Part shown: piece by piece, positions 42,925 to 51,509 of the stretch
Numbering within the stretch: position 1 is the first letter of the stretch
How the letters are laid out: the number at the start of each line of letters is the position of its first letter
DNA from: Prado023 sp963700475
GTDB taxonomy: Bacteria; Actinomycetota; Actinomycetes; S36-B12; CAIYMF01
Assembly (NCBI GenBank): GCA_963700475.1
Contig: CAVOXR010000010.1
Span: 167,332-231,331, forward strand
Reading direction: 5' to 3'
Length of the DNA stretch: 64,000 bases
Translations under genes and position numbers: made by a program
The notes under the pieces: model-generated
What the model was told of the DNA's origin: nothing
Database searches by the model: none
Seen by the model: only the letters and a program-made list of their open reading frames with translations

Positions 42925-43967
42925 ACCCGCACCACGTCGACCGGCAACGAGGAGTCGGCAGGCAGGTCCAGTCGCGAGGCCGGCAGCCCGCGAGCGACCA
43001 CCTGGGCACCCAGGGCGGCGACCATCGCCCCGTTGTCAGTGCACAGCCCCGGGCTGGGGATCCGCAGCCGGACCCCTGCGGACTCGCAGCGCGCCGCGGC
43101 AAGGGCCCGCAACCGGGAGTTCGCGGCCACCCCGCCCCCGATCTGCAGGTCCGAGACGCCATGCTCCCGGCAGGCATCGATCGCCTTGCGTGTCAGCACG
43201 TCGACCACGGCCTCCTGGAAGGCGGCCGCGACGTCCGCGACGGGGACCGGCTCGCCCTCGGCCTCCCTGGCCTCGACCCACCGGGCCACCGCGGTCTTGA
43301 GCCCGGAGAACGAGAAGTCGAAGCGGTGCCGGGCCATGTCCTTGCCAGCGGTCAACCCCCGGGGGAAGGTCACGAAGGCGCGGTCGCCGCCCGTGGCGAC
43401 CCGGTCGATGTGCGGACCCCCGGGGAACGGCAGCCCGAGGACCCGAGCCACCTTGTCGAAGGCCTCCCCGGCAGCGTCGTCGATCGTGGACCCCAGTGGT
43501 TGCACGTCGCAGGTGACGTCCGGGACCAGCAGGAGGGAGGAGTGCCCGCCCGAGACCAGCAGGGCCATGGTCGGCTCGGCCAGCGGTCCATGCTCGAGGG
43601 CATCGACGGCGACGTGCGCCGCGAGATGGTTCACCCCGAACAGGGGGACGCCCAGCGACAACGACAGGGCCTTTGCAGCCGAGACCCCCACCAGCAGGGC
43701 CCCGGCCAGGCCGGGACCGGCCGTGACCGCGACGGCGTCGATATCGGCCAGTCGGACTCCCGCCCGCTGGCAGGCGGCGTCGAGCGTGGGGACCATCGCC
43801 TCCAGGTGCGCCCTACTGGCCACCTCCGGCACCACCCCGCCGAAGCGCGCATGCTCCTCGACGCTGGATGCCACGACATCGGCGAGCAGGGTCATCCCGC
43901 GCACGATCCCCACCCCGGTCTCGTCGCACGAGGTCTCGATCCCCAGGACCAGGGGTTGGTCGGCCAT
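42921..43967 (-). CDS. tsaD: tRNA t6A threonylcarbamoyltransferase TsaD
   Basis: A 348-residue ASKHA-fold enzyme that transfers threonylcarbamoyl to A37 of ANN-decoding tRNAs with TsaB and TsaE. It carries LGIETSCDETGVGIV, the metal site around EVASRAH and VNHLAAH, and GGGVAANSRLR in the C-terminal half. It starts at ATG 43967 or the adjacent GTG 43970, overlapping the rimI stop. It lies in the conserved order tsaE-tsaB-rimI-tsaD. Confidence 0.98.
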   Translation of the reverse strand: MADQPLVLGIETSCDETGVGIVRGMTLLADVVASSVEEHARFGGVVPEVASRAHLEAMVPTLDAACQRAGVRLADIDAVAVTAGPGLAGALLVGVSAAKALSLSLGVPLFGVNHLAAHVAVDALEHGPLAEPTMALLVSGGHSSLLLVPDVTCDVQPLGSTIDDAAGEAFDKVARVLGLPFPGGPHIDRVATGGDRAFVTFPRGLTAGKDMARHRFDFSFSGLKTAVARWVEAREAEGEPVPVADVAAAFQEAVVDVLTRKAIDACREHGVSDLQIGGGVAANSRLRALAAARCESAGVRLRIPSPGLCTDNGAMVAALGAQVVARGLPASRLDLPADSSLPVDVVRV

Positions 43968-44497
43968 CACGCCCCGCCTCCCCCGAGGGCCCCGGCGTGT
44001 GTACCCCGGAGCCGCAGGGACATCAGCAGGGCGTCCTGGCCGCGCCCGTAGTAGTCGCGGCGTCGGCCGTCGGGCACGAAGCCCGCCGTCTCGTAGAGGC
44101 CGACGGCAGCGGCGTTGTCGGCCCGCACCTCGAGGTGCAGGACGGCAGCGCCACGCTCCTGGGCACGGTCGATGAGTGCGCCCAGCAGGACCCGTCCCGT
44201 TCCGCGGCCCTGTTCCTCGACACCGACTGCGACGGTCTGCACATCCGCCTCAGGGACGACGAGGAACACCCCGGCGTACCCGACGATCCTCTGCCCGCGT
44301 CGTGCGACCACGTACCAGCGGGACTCGGGGACGCGCGCCAGCTCGGACCAGAACTGCCCGGCGGTCCACGGGTCTGCGCTGAAGAGCTGCCGCTCCAGCG
44401 CCTGCACGTCATCGAGGTCCCACCACCGCAGCCGATCGACGACCAGGTCCTCGGTCGGCGCACTGGCCACCGCCTGCGGGACGCGCTGCCCAGTCAT
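43967..44497 (-). CDS. rimI: Ribosomal protein S18 alanine N-acetyltransferase (RimI-like GNAT)
   Basis: A 176-residue GNAT acetyltransferase with the acetyl-CoA loop VEEQGRGTGRVLLGALI and LEVRADNAAAVGLYETAGFV. RimI acetylates the N-terminal alanine of ribosomal protein S18; relatives in this gene position may have wider protein specificity. It overlaps both tsaB and tsaD by a few bases, so the four genes are translated as a unit. Confidence 0.93.
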   Translation of the reverse strand: MTGQRVPQAVASAPTEDLVVDRLRWWDLDDVQALERQLFSADPWTAGQFWSELARVPESRWYVVARRGQRIVGYAGVFLVVPEADVQTVAVGVEEQGRGTGRVLLGALIDRAQERGAAVLHLEVRADNAAAVGLYETAGFVPDGRRRDYYGRGQDALLMSLRLRGTHAGALGGGGA

Positions 44498-45153
44498 GGC
44501 TGGGTCACCCGCTTGCGGGCGGAGCTCACCGTGGCGTCGGGACGACGCAGGTACATGGGCGTCAGGTCGGCGGGGACACCGGCCAGCACGAGCTCGCCGG
44601 CGATCCGGGCGAGGGTGGCAGGGTCCGGGTGCAGCGGAGCCCGGTGCCCGGGGAGGTCGGCGGCGTACTTGGTCGCCCCAGCGCCGACCGCGGGCAGCGT
44701 GCGCTCGACGATCTCCGCGGCCGCGCCGACGTGCGGGCCGTCCACGCGGATCCCCGTGGCGTCGTATCGGGCCCAGTAGACCTCGCGTCGGCGGGCGTCC
44801 GTGGCCACCAGGAAGGGGCCCTCCACCCCGGCAGCGCGGGCCTGCGCCGCCAGCACGTCCAAGGTGCACACGCCCTGGACGGGGATCCCCAATGCCCACC
44901 CCATCACGGCGGCGTGCACGAGGCCGACCCGCAGGCCGGTGAACGGGCCCGGCCCACGACCCACCCCGATCGCAGAGAGGTCGCGGGGCGCCACCCCTGC
45001 CAGCTCGAGGGCCTGGGCCACCAGCGGGGCGAGCTGCTCGCCATGCGCGGCTGGACCGAGGAAGCCTGCACTTCCGAGCACCACGTCCGTGGCGGTGTCG
45101 ACCACGGCAGCGCCGACTGCCTCCGTGGCGGTGTCCAGGGCGAGGATGAGCAC
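44494..45153 (-). CDS. tsaB: t6A synthesis scaffold protein TsaB
   Basis: A 219-residue inactive ASKHA-family partner of TsaD with LALDTATEAVGAAV and the signature GRGPGPFTGLRVGL. Start GTG 45153 gives the usual MLILALDT opening; a TTG at 45162 is in frame but unlikely. TAGGTT, which includes the tsaE stop, lies seven bases before the GTG, so a leaderless internal promoter is possible. It ends with a four-base overlap on rimI. Confidence 0.95.
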   Translation of the reverse strand: MLILALDTATEAVGAAVVDTATDVVLGSAGFLGPAAHGEQLAPLVAQALELAGVAPRDLSAIGVGRGPGPFTGLRVGLVHAAVMGWALGIPVQGVCTLDVLAAQARAAGVEGPFLVATDARRREVYWARYDATGIRVDGPHVGAAAEIVERTLPAVGAGATKYAADLPGHRAPLHPDPATLARIAGELVLAGVPADLTPMYLRRPDATVSSARKRVTQP

Positions 45154-45163
45154 GGAAACCAAC

Positions 45164-45673
45164 CTACTTCGGTCCGAGGCTCAGGCCCGCCCAGCGCGGA
45201 CCCACCCCGCGCACCAGGACGGTCCGCACGCCACCCGAGGGGTCCTCAGGATCGACGGGCGAGCCCACGTCGCGGCGGATCAGCACCTCAAGCCGGTCAG
45301 GGGCCAGACCCTCGACCTTGCCGGCACCCCACTCGACGACAGTGACGGCACGCTCGAGGTCGGCGTCGAGGTCGAGGTCCTCCACCTCCACGAAGCCGTG
45401 GAGCCGGTAGGCGTCGACGTGCACGAGGGAGGGGCCCGGGCCGGGGTGGCTGCGGGCGATCACGAACGTCGGGCTCGTCACCGAGCCGCGCACCGACATC
45501 GCAGAGCCGATGCCCTGCGTGAACGTCGTCTTCCCCGCACCCAGGGGGCCGTCGAGGATCAGGACGTCCCCGGGAGCGAGGTGGCTGACGAGGTCGGCCC
45601 CGAGCGCCCGCATGTCATCGGCGTCGCGCGCCGTGGCGCACCACGCCTGCCCATCGCGGTGCCACCCGGTCAC
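45164..45673 (-). CDS. tsaE: t6A synthesis ATPase TsaE
   Basis: A 169-residue P-loop ATPase with Walker A GPLGAGKTTF, SPTFVIA, and VHVDAYRL plus VVEWGAG as the Walker B-like and core motifs. TsaE drives the TsaD-TsaB cycle. GTG 45673 overlaps the hydrolase stop by four bases. Confidence 0.97.
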   Translation of the reverse strand: MTGWHRDGQAWCATARDADDMRALGADLVSHLAPGDVLILDGPLGAGKTTFTQGIGSAMSVRGSVTSPTFVIARSHPGPGPSLVHVDAYRLHGFVEVEDLDLDADLERAVTVVEWGAGKVEGLAPDRLEVLIRRDVGSPVDPEDPSGGVRTVLVRGVGPRWAGLSLGPK

Positions 45674-46788
45674 CGGCGGCTCCCGGCGGTGGCGAGCGCC
45701 TCCGGGTCGTCGCCCTCGGTTTCGGCCACCAGCTCCTCTCGCACGCGTGCCACGAGCCGACGGAGCTGGTGGTTCACCTGCGGATAGTGCTCGAGGATCA
45801 TCATGTGCCCCGAGTCGGGCATGATCTCCAGATCCGAGCGGGGCAGGCGGCGGGCCATGTCCAGGGAGTGCTCCGCGGGGGTCATCCGGTCGCCCTGACC
45901 GACCATCACCAGCGACGGCACCACGGCCAGCGTGTGCAGCGCGGCATGGCGCTGGTGGCGCTGCAGCGTCGGGAGGAACTCGGCAACGACGTCGATCGAG
46001 GTCTCACCGAGCATCCGGTGCGTGAAGTCGGCCACGGCCGGTGAGGCGGTGGACCCGAACGAGTACAGCCGGGTGAACAGCAGGCTCAGGTCGTTGACCC
46101 GGGAGCGGCCCATCTCCACCAGGTCGGAGTTGCGGACAAGCAGGGCGGCGGTCACGGGCAGCATCCGGTGCAGCGGCCGGGCGGCGATCCCGGGGAGCCC
46201 GAGTGAGACGTCGCGCAGCCCGCCGGGAGAGGTGGACAGCAGGGCCACCCCACGGATGCGGGTACCGAACAGCTCCGGGTGGTCCAGAGCCAGCTGCATG
46301 ATCGTCATGCCCCCCATGGAGTGTCCGACGAGCACGATCGGCCCCTCGGGCACCACCTGGTCCAGGACCGCCTTGAGGTCCCGGCCGAGCTGCTCGATGG
46401 TGTTGGTCTCGGCGACCGACCGGCTCGAGCGACCGTGGCTGCGCTGGTCCCAGAACACCAGGTCGCCCAGCGCACGCAGGTCACGCCGCTGGTAGTGCCA
46501 GCAGTCCTCGTTGAGCGCGTAGCCGTGGCAGAACACGATCGTGAGCTGCTCCGGGTTGTCCCGGGTGCACTTCTCGATCTCGGCGTGCAGCGCCACCCCG
46601 TTGGAGTCGGTGACCGCGACTGGAGTTCCCCGCAGATGGCCGAAGGGCTCGTCGCCCTCCCGGTCCGCGCGCCCGGCCTTGGCCACGACCGCCCGCTCAG
46701 CCACGACTCCGGCGGCCGCGCCCACGACCAGCAGCCCAGCAGCCACACCGACGGCGCTGGCGACCTTGCCGAAGTCAGGCTGGCTCAT
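45670..46788 (-). CDS. Alpha/beta hydrolase, membrane-anchored
   Basis: A 372-residue hydrolase. An N-terminal hydrophobic segment (about 10-32) may anchor it. The oxyanion strand is TIVFCHGYALNEDCW, the nucleophile elbow GHSMGGMTIMQLA, and Asp/His fall in VGQGDRMTP and DSGHMMILEH. Related hydrolases lie between alr and tsaE in other actinobacteria, but the substrate is unknown; a lipid or ester is likely. It overlaps both alr and tsaE by four bases. Confidence 0.85.
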   Translation of the reverse strand: MSQPDFGKVASAVGVAAGLLVVGAAAGVVAERAVVAKAGRADREGDEPFGHLRGTPVAVTDSNGVALHAEIEKCTRDNPEQLTIVFCHGYALNEDCWHYQRRDLRALGDLVFWDQRSHGRSSRSVAETNTIEQLGRDLKAVLDQVVPEGPIVLVGHSMGGMTIMQLALDHPELFGTRIRGVALLSTSPGGLRDVSLGLPGIAARPLHRMLPVTAALLVRNSDLVEMGRSRVNDLSLLFTRLYSFGSTASPAVADFTHRMLGETSIDVVAEFLPTLQRHQRHAALHTLAVVPSLVMVGQGDRMTPAEHSLDMARRLPRSDLEIMPDSGHMMILEHYPQVNHQLRRLVARVREELVAETEGDDPEALATAGSRR

Positions 46789-47921
46789 GCCCCCGCCCCC
46801 CGGTTGCTCCGCAGGATCCGGGGACCGAGCCGGGTGATGATCTCGTAGCCGATGGTCCCGGCCGCGCTCGCCCAGTCCTCGGCCGTCGGCTCGCCGCGGA
46901 CCGCACTGCCGAAGAGCACGACCTCATCGCCGGGCTCGGCGGGGTCGTCGCCGAGGTCCAGGACGAACTGGTCCATGCACACCCGACCGGCGATGGTGCG
47001 CACCTTCCCGGCGGCCAGGACCGGAGCACGCCCACCGGCTGCCCGCGGGATCCCGTCGGCGTAGCCGAGGGGCACCAGCCCGAGCGTGGTGGGGGCGCTT
47101 GTGACGTACTCGTGGCCGTAGGACACCCCCTGGCCGGCGGGGACGCGCTTGACCCCGGCAAGGCGGGCCCGCAGCGTCATCGCCGCAGCGAGCCCGTACT
47201 GCTCGGGTCGTCCCAGCTCACCGCCGGGCGACACCCCGTAGATCGCGATCCCGGGCCGGACCAGGTCGTAGTGCGCCTGTGGGGATGCCAGGGTCGCCGC
47301 GGAGTTGGCGATGTGGCGCACCCGTGGGGTCAGCCCGGCCGCAGCAACGACCTCGAGCGCGGCATCGAAGGCGACCAGCTGCTCTGCGTTCGTCGCGCTG
47401 CTCGGGGCGTCGGCGACAGCGAAGTGCGACCAGACCCCGGTCACCTGCATGGTCCCGTTGCCCTCCAGCGTGGCGGCCCGCTCCACGAGTGCCGGCCAAT
47501 CCCCCGCGGTAGCGCCGTTGCGGCCCAACCCGGTGTCGACCTTCAGCTGGACACGCGCCCGGACCCCGGTGGCGTGGGACGCCGCGGTCAGCGCCTCCAA
47601 CTGCCACAGGGAGCTGGCCGTGACGTCGATCTCGTCGCGCACGCAGGCGACCAGGTCGTCGTCGCCCGGGGACCACAACCAGGCGAGGATCGGCACGGTG
47701 ATCCCCTGCTGGCGCAGCTCGGCGGCCTCCGACAGCAGGGCGGCGCCCAGCCAGTCGGCGCCACCGGCGATGGCAGCCCTGGCCGAGGGCAGCAACCCGT
47801 GCCCGTACGCATCAGCCTTGACGACGGCCAGCAGCGCAGCCGAGGGCGCGTGCGAGCGCAACACCTCGACGTTGGCCGAGATCGCATCCAGATCGACCTC
47901 ACAGACGGCACGGGCAACCAC
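46785..47921 (-). CDS. alr: Alanine racemase
   Basis: A 378-residue PLP enzyme that makes D-alanine for peptidoglycan. It has Lys35 in VVKADAYGHG, the catalytic Tyr region GVSYGHEYV, and PLGYADGIPR near the C-terminus. I choose GTG 47921 because CAGGAT (47928-47933) is six bases before it on the coding strand; an upstream GTG at 47939 would include that box in the coding region. Its stop overlaps the hydrolase start. Confidence 0.96.
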   Translation of the reverse strand: MVARAVCEVDLDAISANVEVLRSHAPSAALLAVVKADAYGHGLLPSARAAIAGGADWLGAALLSEAAELRQQGITVPILAWLWSPGDDDLVACVRDEIDVTASSLWQLEALTAASHATGVRARVQLKVDTGLGRNGATAGDWPALVERAATLEGNGTMQVTGVWSHFAVADAPSSATNAEQLVAFDAALEVVAAAGLTPRVRHIANSAATLASPQAHYDLVRPGIAIYGVSPGGELGRPEQYGLAAAMTLRARLAGVKRVPAGQGVSYGHEYVTSAPTTLGLVPLGYADGIPRAAGGRAPVLAAGKVRTIAGRVCMDQFVLDLGDDPAEPGDEVVLFGSAVRGEPTAEDWASAAGTIGYEIITRLGPRILRSNRGAGA

Positions 47922-47957
47922 GGCCCCATCCTGCCGCACCCCGTGGCCGCGTGCGTG

Positions 47958-49508
47958 TCAGGTGATGGCCGACGTAGCCGCGGCGTGCGCCGTGCGCAAG
48001 GAGGCAAGCACGTCCACTGCCGTCACCGGGCCCCCCTCAGAGCCCGCAAGGCGGCCCGCGAGACCGTGCAGGCCCACGGCGCGAGCCGCGACAAGGGCGG
48101 CCGCTCCCGCATCCACGACGCCGGATCGAGCTGCCGTCGCGAGCATCCCGGCCAGCAGCCCGGCCAGCACGTCACCGGAGCCAGCCGTGGCCAGGGAGGC
48201 GTCACCGAAGGTGTCCACGTAGGTCACGCCCGGGGCGGCCACGACAGTTCCGGGACCCTTCAGGACGATGACCGCCCCGGACTCGAGCGCCGCGCGGCCG
48301 GCTGCCACGAACGGGCCGTCGGAGGCGTCGAACCCGATGCGTGCGAACTCCCCCGCGTGCGGGGTCAGGACGGTGACCCAACCCGCGGCCGAACGGTCGG
48401 CGAGCGCGCGACGGCCGTCCTGCCGGGCGAGCACAGCCAGCGCAGAGGCGTCGACCACCAGGGGGGCGGGCTCGGACATGGCCCTCAGGACGGCATCCAT
48501 GGCACCGGGCCCCGAGCCCAGACCGGGGCCGATGCAGCGGGCGTCGACGGACCTGCCAGGGTCCAGGACGACGTCGGGGTACCGCGCGACCACCATCGCC
48601 GCGACCGGATCGAGCTCGTCCACGGGATCGCCGTCCGGGGAAGCGGAGTGGCGCCCGGGCTCGGCAGCAAGGGACCCGGCAGGGGGTCCGGGGCTGAACG
48701 CCACCATCCCCACGCCCGACATGCGTGCACCTCCCACTGCCAGCAGCGCGGCCCCGGGGTAGGACAGACTCCCCGCGCTCACGCCGACGACACCCCGGGA
48801 GTACTTGTGAGCGTCCGGTGCCGGGCCGGCGATGGCCAGGTCAGCCAGTGACAGTGCCCAGGCCGCCGGCTCAAGATCGCGGGCCCGGAGGCCGATGTCG
48901 ACCACCGTGACGGATCCGGCGAGGGACCGCGCGGGCGGCACGACCAGGGCTCGCTTGAGCACGCCGAAGCACACCGTCACGTCGGCGCGCATGGCAAGCC
49001 CGGCAACCTCGCCGCTGTCGGAGTCCACCCCGCTGGGCACGTCCACCGCCACGACGGGCACACCGGACGCGAGCACGGCACGAACCGCTCCGGCGGCCGG
49101 CTCACGAACCGCACCGGCACCGCCGATGCCCAGGATCCCGTCGAGCACCAGATCCGCGGCCGCGATGACGGCACCGACAGCCGGGTCGTTCCAGGCGATG
49201 ATGCGGGTCCCCGCCGCTCGCGCCGCAGCGGCACCGTCGACGTGCATGCGCTCCGGGTCACCGATCGCGAGGGTCGCCATCCCCCGTCCGGCGAGGTGCG
49301 CCAGGGCCCACAGGGCATCACCGCCGTTGTTCCCGGAGCCGACGAGGGCCACCACGTGCGCCCCGCGGACGCGTCCGCGGCCACCGCGCAGGAGGTCGAG
49401 GCAGACACCTGCCAGGGCCGTCGAGGCGCGCTGCATGAGCACCGGCTCGGGCACGCCGGCCCCGGCTTCAGCCCGCCGGACCACCTCAACAGAACAGATC
49501 GGGCGCAT
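47958..49508 (-). CDS. nnrD: Bifunctional NAD(P)HX epimerase and ADP-dependent dehydratase
   Basis: A 516-residue repair enzyme for hydrated NAD(P)H. The N-terminal NnrE part (about 1-220) has GSGNNGGDALWALAHL and VDVPSGVDSDSGEV; the C-terminal NnrD part has KYSRGVVGVSAGS, GPGLGSGPGAMDAV, LTPHAGEFARI and TAGSGDVLAGLLAGML. ATG 49508 is preceded by GGAGGTGGAG; GTG 49514 is also in frame. It lies 36 bases before alr and heads the operon that continues to tsaD. Confidence 0.95.
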   Translation of the reverse strand: MRPICSVEVVRRAEAGAGVPEPVLMQRASTALAGVCLDLLRGGRGRVRGAHVVALVGSGNNGGDALWALAHLAGRGMATLAIGDPERMHVDGAAAARAAGTRIIAWNDPAVGAVIAAADLVLDGILGIGGAGAVREPAAGAVRAVLASGVPVVAVDVPSGVDSDSGEVAGLAMRADVTVCFGVLKRALVVPPARSLAGSVTVVDIGLRARDLEPAAWALSLADLAIAGPAPDAHKYSRGVVGVSAGSLSYPGAALLAVGGARMSGVGMVAFSPGPPAGSLAAEPGRHSASPDGDPVDELDPVAAMVVARYPDVVLDPGRSVDARCIGPGLGSGPGAMDAVLRAMSEPAPLVVDASALAVLARQDGRRALADRSAAGWVTVLTPHAGEFARIGFDASDGPFVAAGRAALESGAVIVLKGPGTVVAAPGVTYVDTFGDASLATAGSGDVLAGLLAGMLATAARSGVVDAGAAALVAARAVGLHGLAGRLAGSEGGPVTAVDVLASLRTAHAAATSAIT

Positions 49509-49625
49509 CTCCACCTCCGTGCCTCCTGCCTACCACATGGGACCGACACACGCCGAAGGACAACCCGGACTATCCGTACCACCCGTCACATTGGTAACGT
49601 GCGCCACGGTCCCACCCGGGACCGC

Positions 49626-49832
49626 GTCGGAGGTCGCCGAATCCCGCCCCCTCCGATACTTCCCCAACCAGGGCGGGAGCGGGGGACCCAGGTACCACTG
49701 GGATCCCACGGGTCACCAGCCCGTAGGAACCCTCGGGGTCCCGGCAGTACCCGGCGCACGACCGGCCGGCAGCTGCTGCGCGTGCACCAGTGCGCGCACG
49801 GGATCCGACAGCTCACCTCGCAGGCGATGAGG
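49626..49832 (+). promoter_or_regulatory. c-di-AMP riboswitch (ydaO-yuaA leader)
   Basis: The leader before the NlpC/P60 gene has the recurring actinobacterial ydaO features: GGTCGCCGAATCC near 49632, AGCGGGGGACCCA near 49679, a GGGATC/GGGTCACC core and the closing GACAGCTCACCTCGCAGGCG at 49807-49826. This class binds cyclic di-AMP and commonly controls resuscitation-promoting and NlpC/P60 wall hydrolases, turning them off when c-di-AMP is high. The ends given are approximate. TAACGT at 49595-49600 may be the -10 box. I see nothing else in 49509-49840. Confidence 0.88.
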
Positions 49833-49840
49833 GATATGCG

Positions 49841-51280
49841 ATGAAGAAGACTGTCGGGGCCACGATCCTCTCGACCGCGCTCGTGTGCGGGCTCGGACTG
49901 CCGGCGCACGCTCTCGGTCTTCCCGGGTCCGATCCCGCGGAGGGGACCCAGGGCGGGACCGTGCAGGTCCTGGCCGCCACTGCGACACCCGCGGCGGCAG
50001 CCCAACTCCGGCCGTCACTGCGCCTGGGCTCGCGCAGCCCCGCAGTCGTGTATGTCCAGACCACGCTCGGCGTGAAGCCGGCCAGCGGGTACTACGGCCC
50101 GATCACGGCCAAGGCAGTCCGCGCCGCCCAGCGCAGCCATGGCCTCAAGGCCACCGGCAAGGTCACGGCCAGCACCTGGAAGGTGCTGCTGCGCTCGGCA
50201 TCCACCACGGCCCCGGCCGCGGACCCCGCACCCGAACCGTCAGAGCAGCCCCCTGCCCCGCCGAGCCCGAGGGAGGCCGCCGAGGGGAAGCCATCTCTGG
50301 GCAAGGGTTCCCGAGGTCCGGCGGTGGTGTTCGTCCAGGAGAAGCTCGGGGTCGCTCCAGCGACCGGGTACTACGGCGCGCTGACACGCGGCGCCGTGAG
50401 CACGCTGCAGGAGATCAACGACCTCAAGGTCTCCGGCAAGGTCGGTCCGGCCACGTGGAAGATCCTGCTGGCCGCCGAGGGCGTCATCGAACTGCCACTC
50501 GACGCACGGGAGCCCGCCGCGCCGCCCGCTGCCGACACCGACCCCGCAGCACCCCCCGCTCCGCCTGCACCCCCAGCGCCCCCGGCGCTCACCCCCGAGC
50601 AGGCGGCGGCCGCGCGTCCGCTGCTGACGCCGGGCATGGGCCCCGGCGACCCGGCCGTGGTCTACGTGCAGCAGTACCTGCGGGTATCGCCGGCCACCGG
50701 CTTCTTCGGCAAGCTGACGACCGCTGCCGTCACGGCCTACCAGGCCGGCCTGCAGATCCCGGCCACCGGCACGGTGGACGCCGCAACCTGGGACGCCATC
50801 CTCACCGGGCGCACCGCCGCCCCGGTGCCGCCCCCGACGACGCCCACGCCCCCGAAGCCGGCGGCTGCGCTCATCCCCACGCCGACCTACACGCTGCCGG
50901 AGAGCCCGACTGCCGCCGACAGGGCCGTGGTGTTCGCCCTCGCCCAGGTCGGCAAGCCCTACGTCCTCGGCGGGAACGGACCGGCCGTCTTCGACTGCTC
51001 CGGACTGATCCAGCAGGCCTACCTGACCGCGGGCGTGAAGCTGCCGCGGTTGGCCTCACAGCAGCGCTTCGCCGGAACCCGGGTCGAGATCGACCAACTG
51101 CTCCCGGGTGACCTCCTGTACTACCAGGACGGCTCCTCCCCGCGACGGGGCCACATCTCGATGTACGCCGGGAACGGACTTGTCGTCGAGGCCGCCAACC
51201 CGCGTCGCGGCGTCCGGATCCGCACGCTGCTCGAGCCCTGGTACCGGGACCGCTTCGTGGCTGCCGTCCGGATCGCCTGA
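49841..51280 (+). CDS. Secreted NlpC/P60 peptidoglycan endopeptidase with three peptidoglycan-binding domains
   Basis: A 479-residue wall hydrolase. A signal peptide (about 1-24) precedes three PG_binding_1 repeats (about 60-117, 150-205, 275-330; each contains a ..VVYVQ/FVQ..LG/LR...G.(Y/F)(Y/F)G..T motif) linked by Pro/Ala-rich spacers. An NlpC/P60 domain follows with Cys386 in FDCSGL, His438 in RRGHISMY and a polar third residue near 450. It cleaves D-Glu-meso-DAP bonds in peptidoglycan stems. ATG 49841 follows the riboswitch by only a few bases, so expression is probably set by c-di-AMP. Confidence 0.95.
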   Translation: MKKTVGATILSTALVCGLGLPAHALGLPGSDPAEGTQGGTVQVLAATATPAAAAQLRPSLRLGSRSPAVVYVQTTLGVKPASGYYGPITAKAVRAAQRSHGLKATGKVTASTWKVLLRSASTTAPAADPAPEPSEQPPAPPSPREAAEGKPSLGKGSRGPAVVFVQEKLGVAPATGYYGALTRGAVSTLQEINDLKVSGKVGPATWKILLAAEGVIELPLDAREPAAPPAADTDPAAPPAPPAPPAPPALTPEQAAAARPLLTPGMGPGDPAVVYVQQYLRVSPATGFFGKLTTAAVTAYQAGLQIPATGTVDAATWDAILTGRTAAPVPPPTTPTPPKPAAALIPTPTYTLPESPTAADRAVVFALAQVGKPYVLGGNGPAVFDCSGLIQQAYLTAGVKLPRLASQQRFAGTRVEIDQLLPGDLLYYQDGSSPRRGHISMYAGNGLVVEAANPRRGVRIRTLLEPWYRDRFVAAVRIA

Positions 51281-51335
51281 TCTCGCCCCCGGTCTGGGGT
51301 CCCACCTCGTCCCCCACGTCGGTCCCAGCAACGTC

Positions 51336-51353
51336 GTCCGCTTTCGCGCGGAC
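51336..51353. terminator. Short hairpin between NlpC/P60 gene and glmS
   Basis: GTCCGC (51336-51341) and GCGGAC (51348-51353) form a 6 bp stem with a six-base loop 55 bases after the hydrolase stop. It is weak, and may only be part of a larger structure between these convergent genes. Confidence 0.35.
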
Positions 51354-51509
51354 CGACCCGAGGTTCGTCCGCCTCCGCGACCGCAGATGCTCCGAGAAGC
51401 GGACTAATCGCCCGACCCGATCCGGCTGGGCGGGGATCAGCCTGCCGTGCGCTCCTGTCAGCGAGTTCGGTTACGTCAGCGACCCGCCGGAACAGCCGGC
51501 GCGACCGGG

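Noticed and set aside
49836..49838. ATG just upstream of the NlpC/P60 start
   Set aside because: It is out of frame with the signal peptide; ATG 49841 gives MKKTVGATIL and a proper signal sequence.
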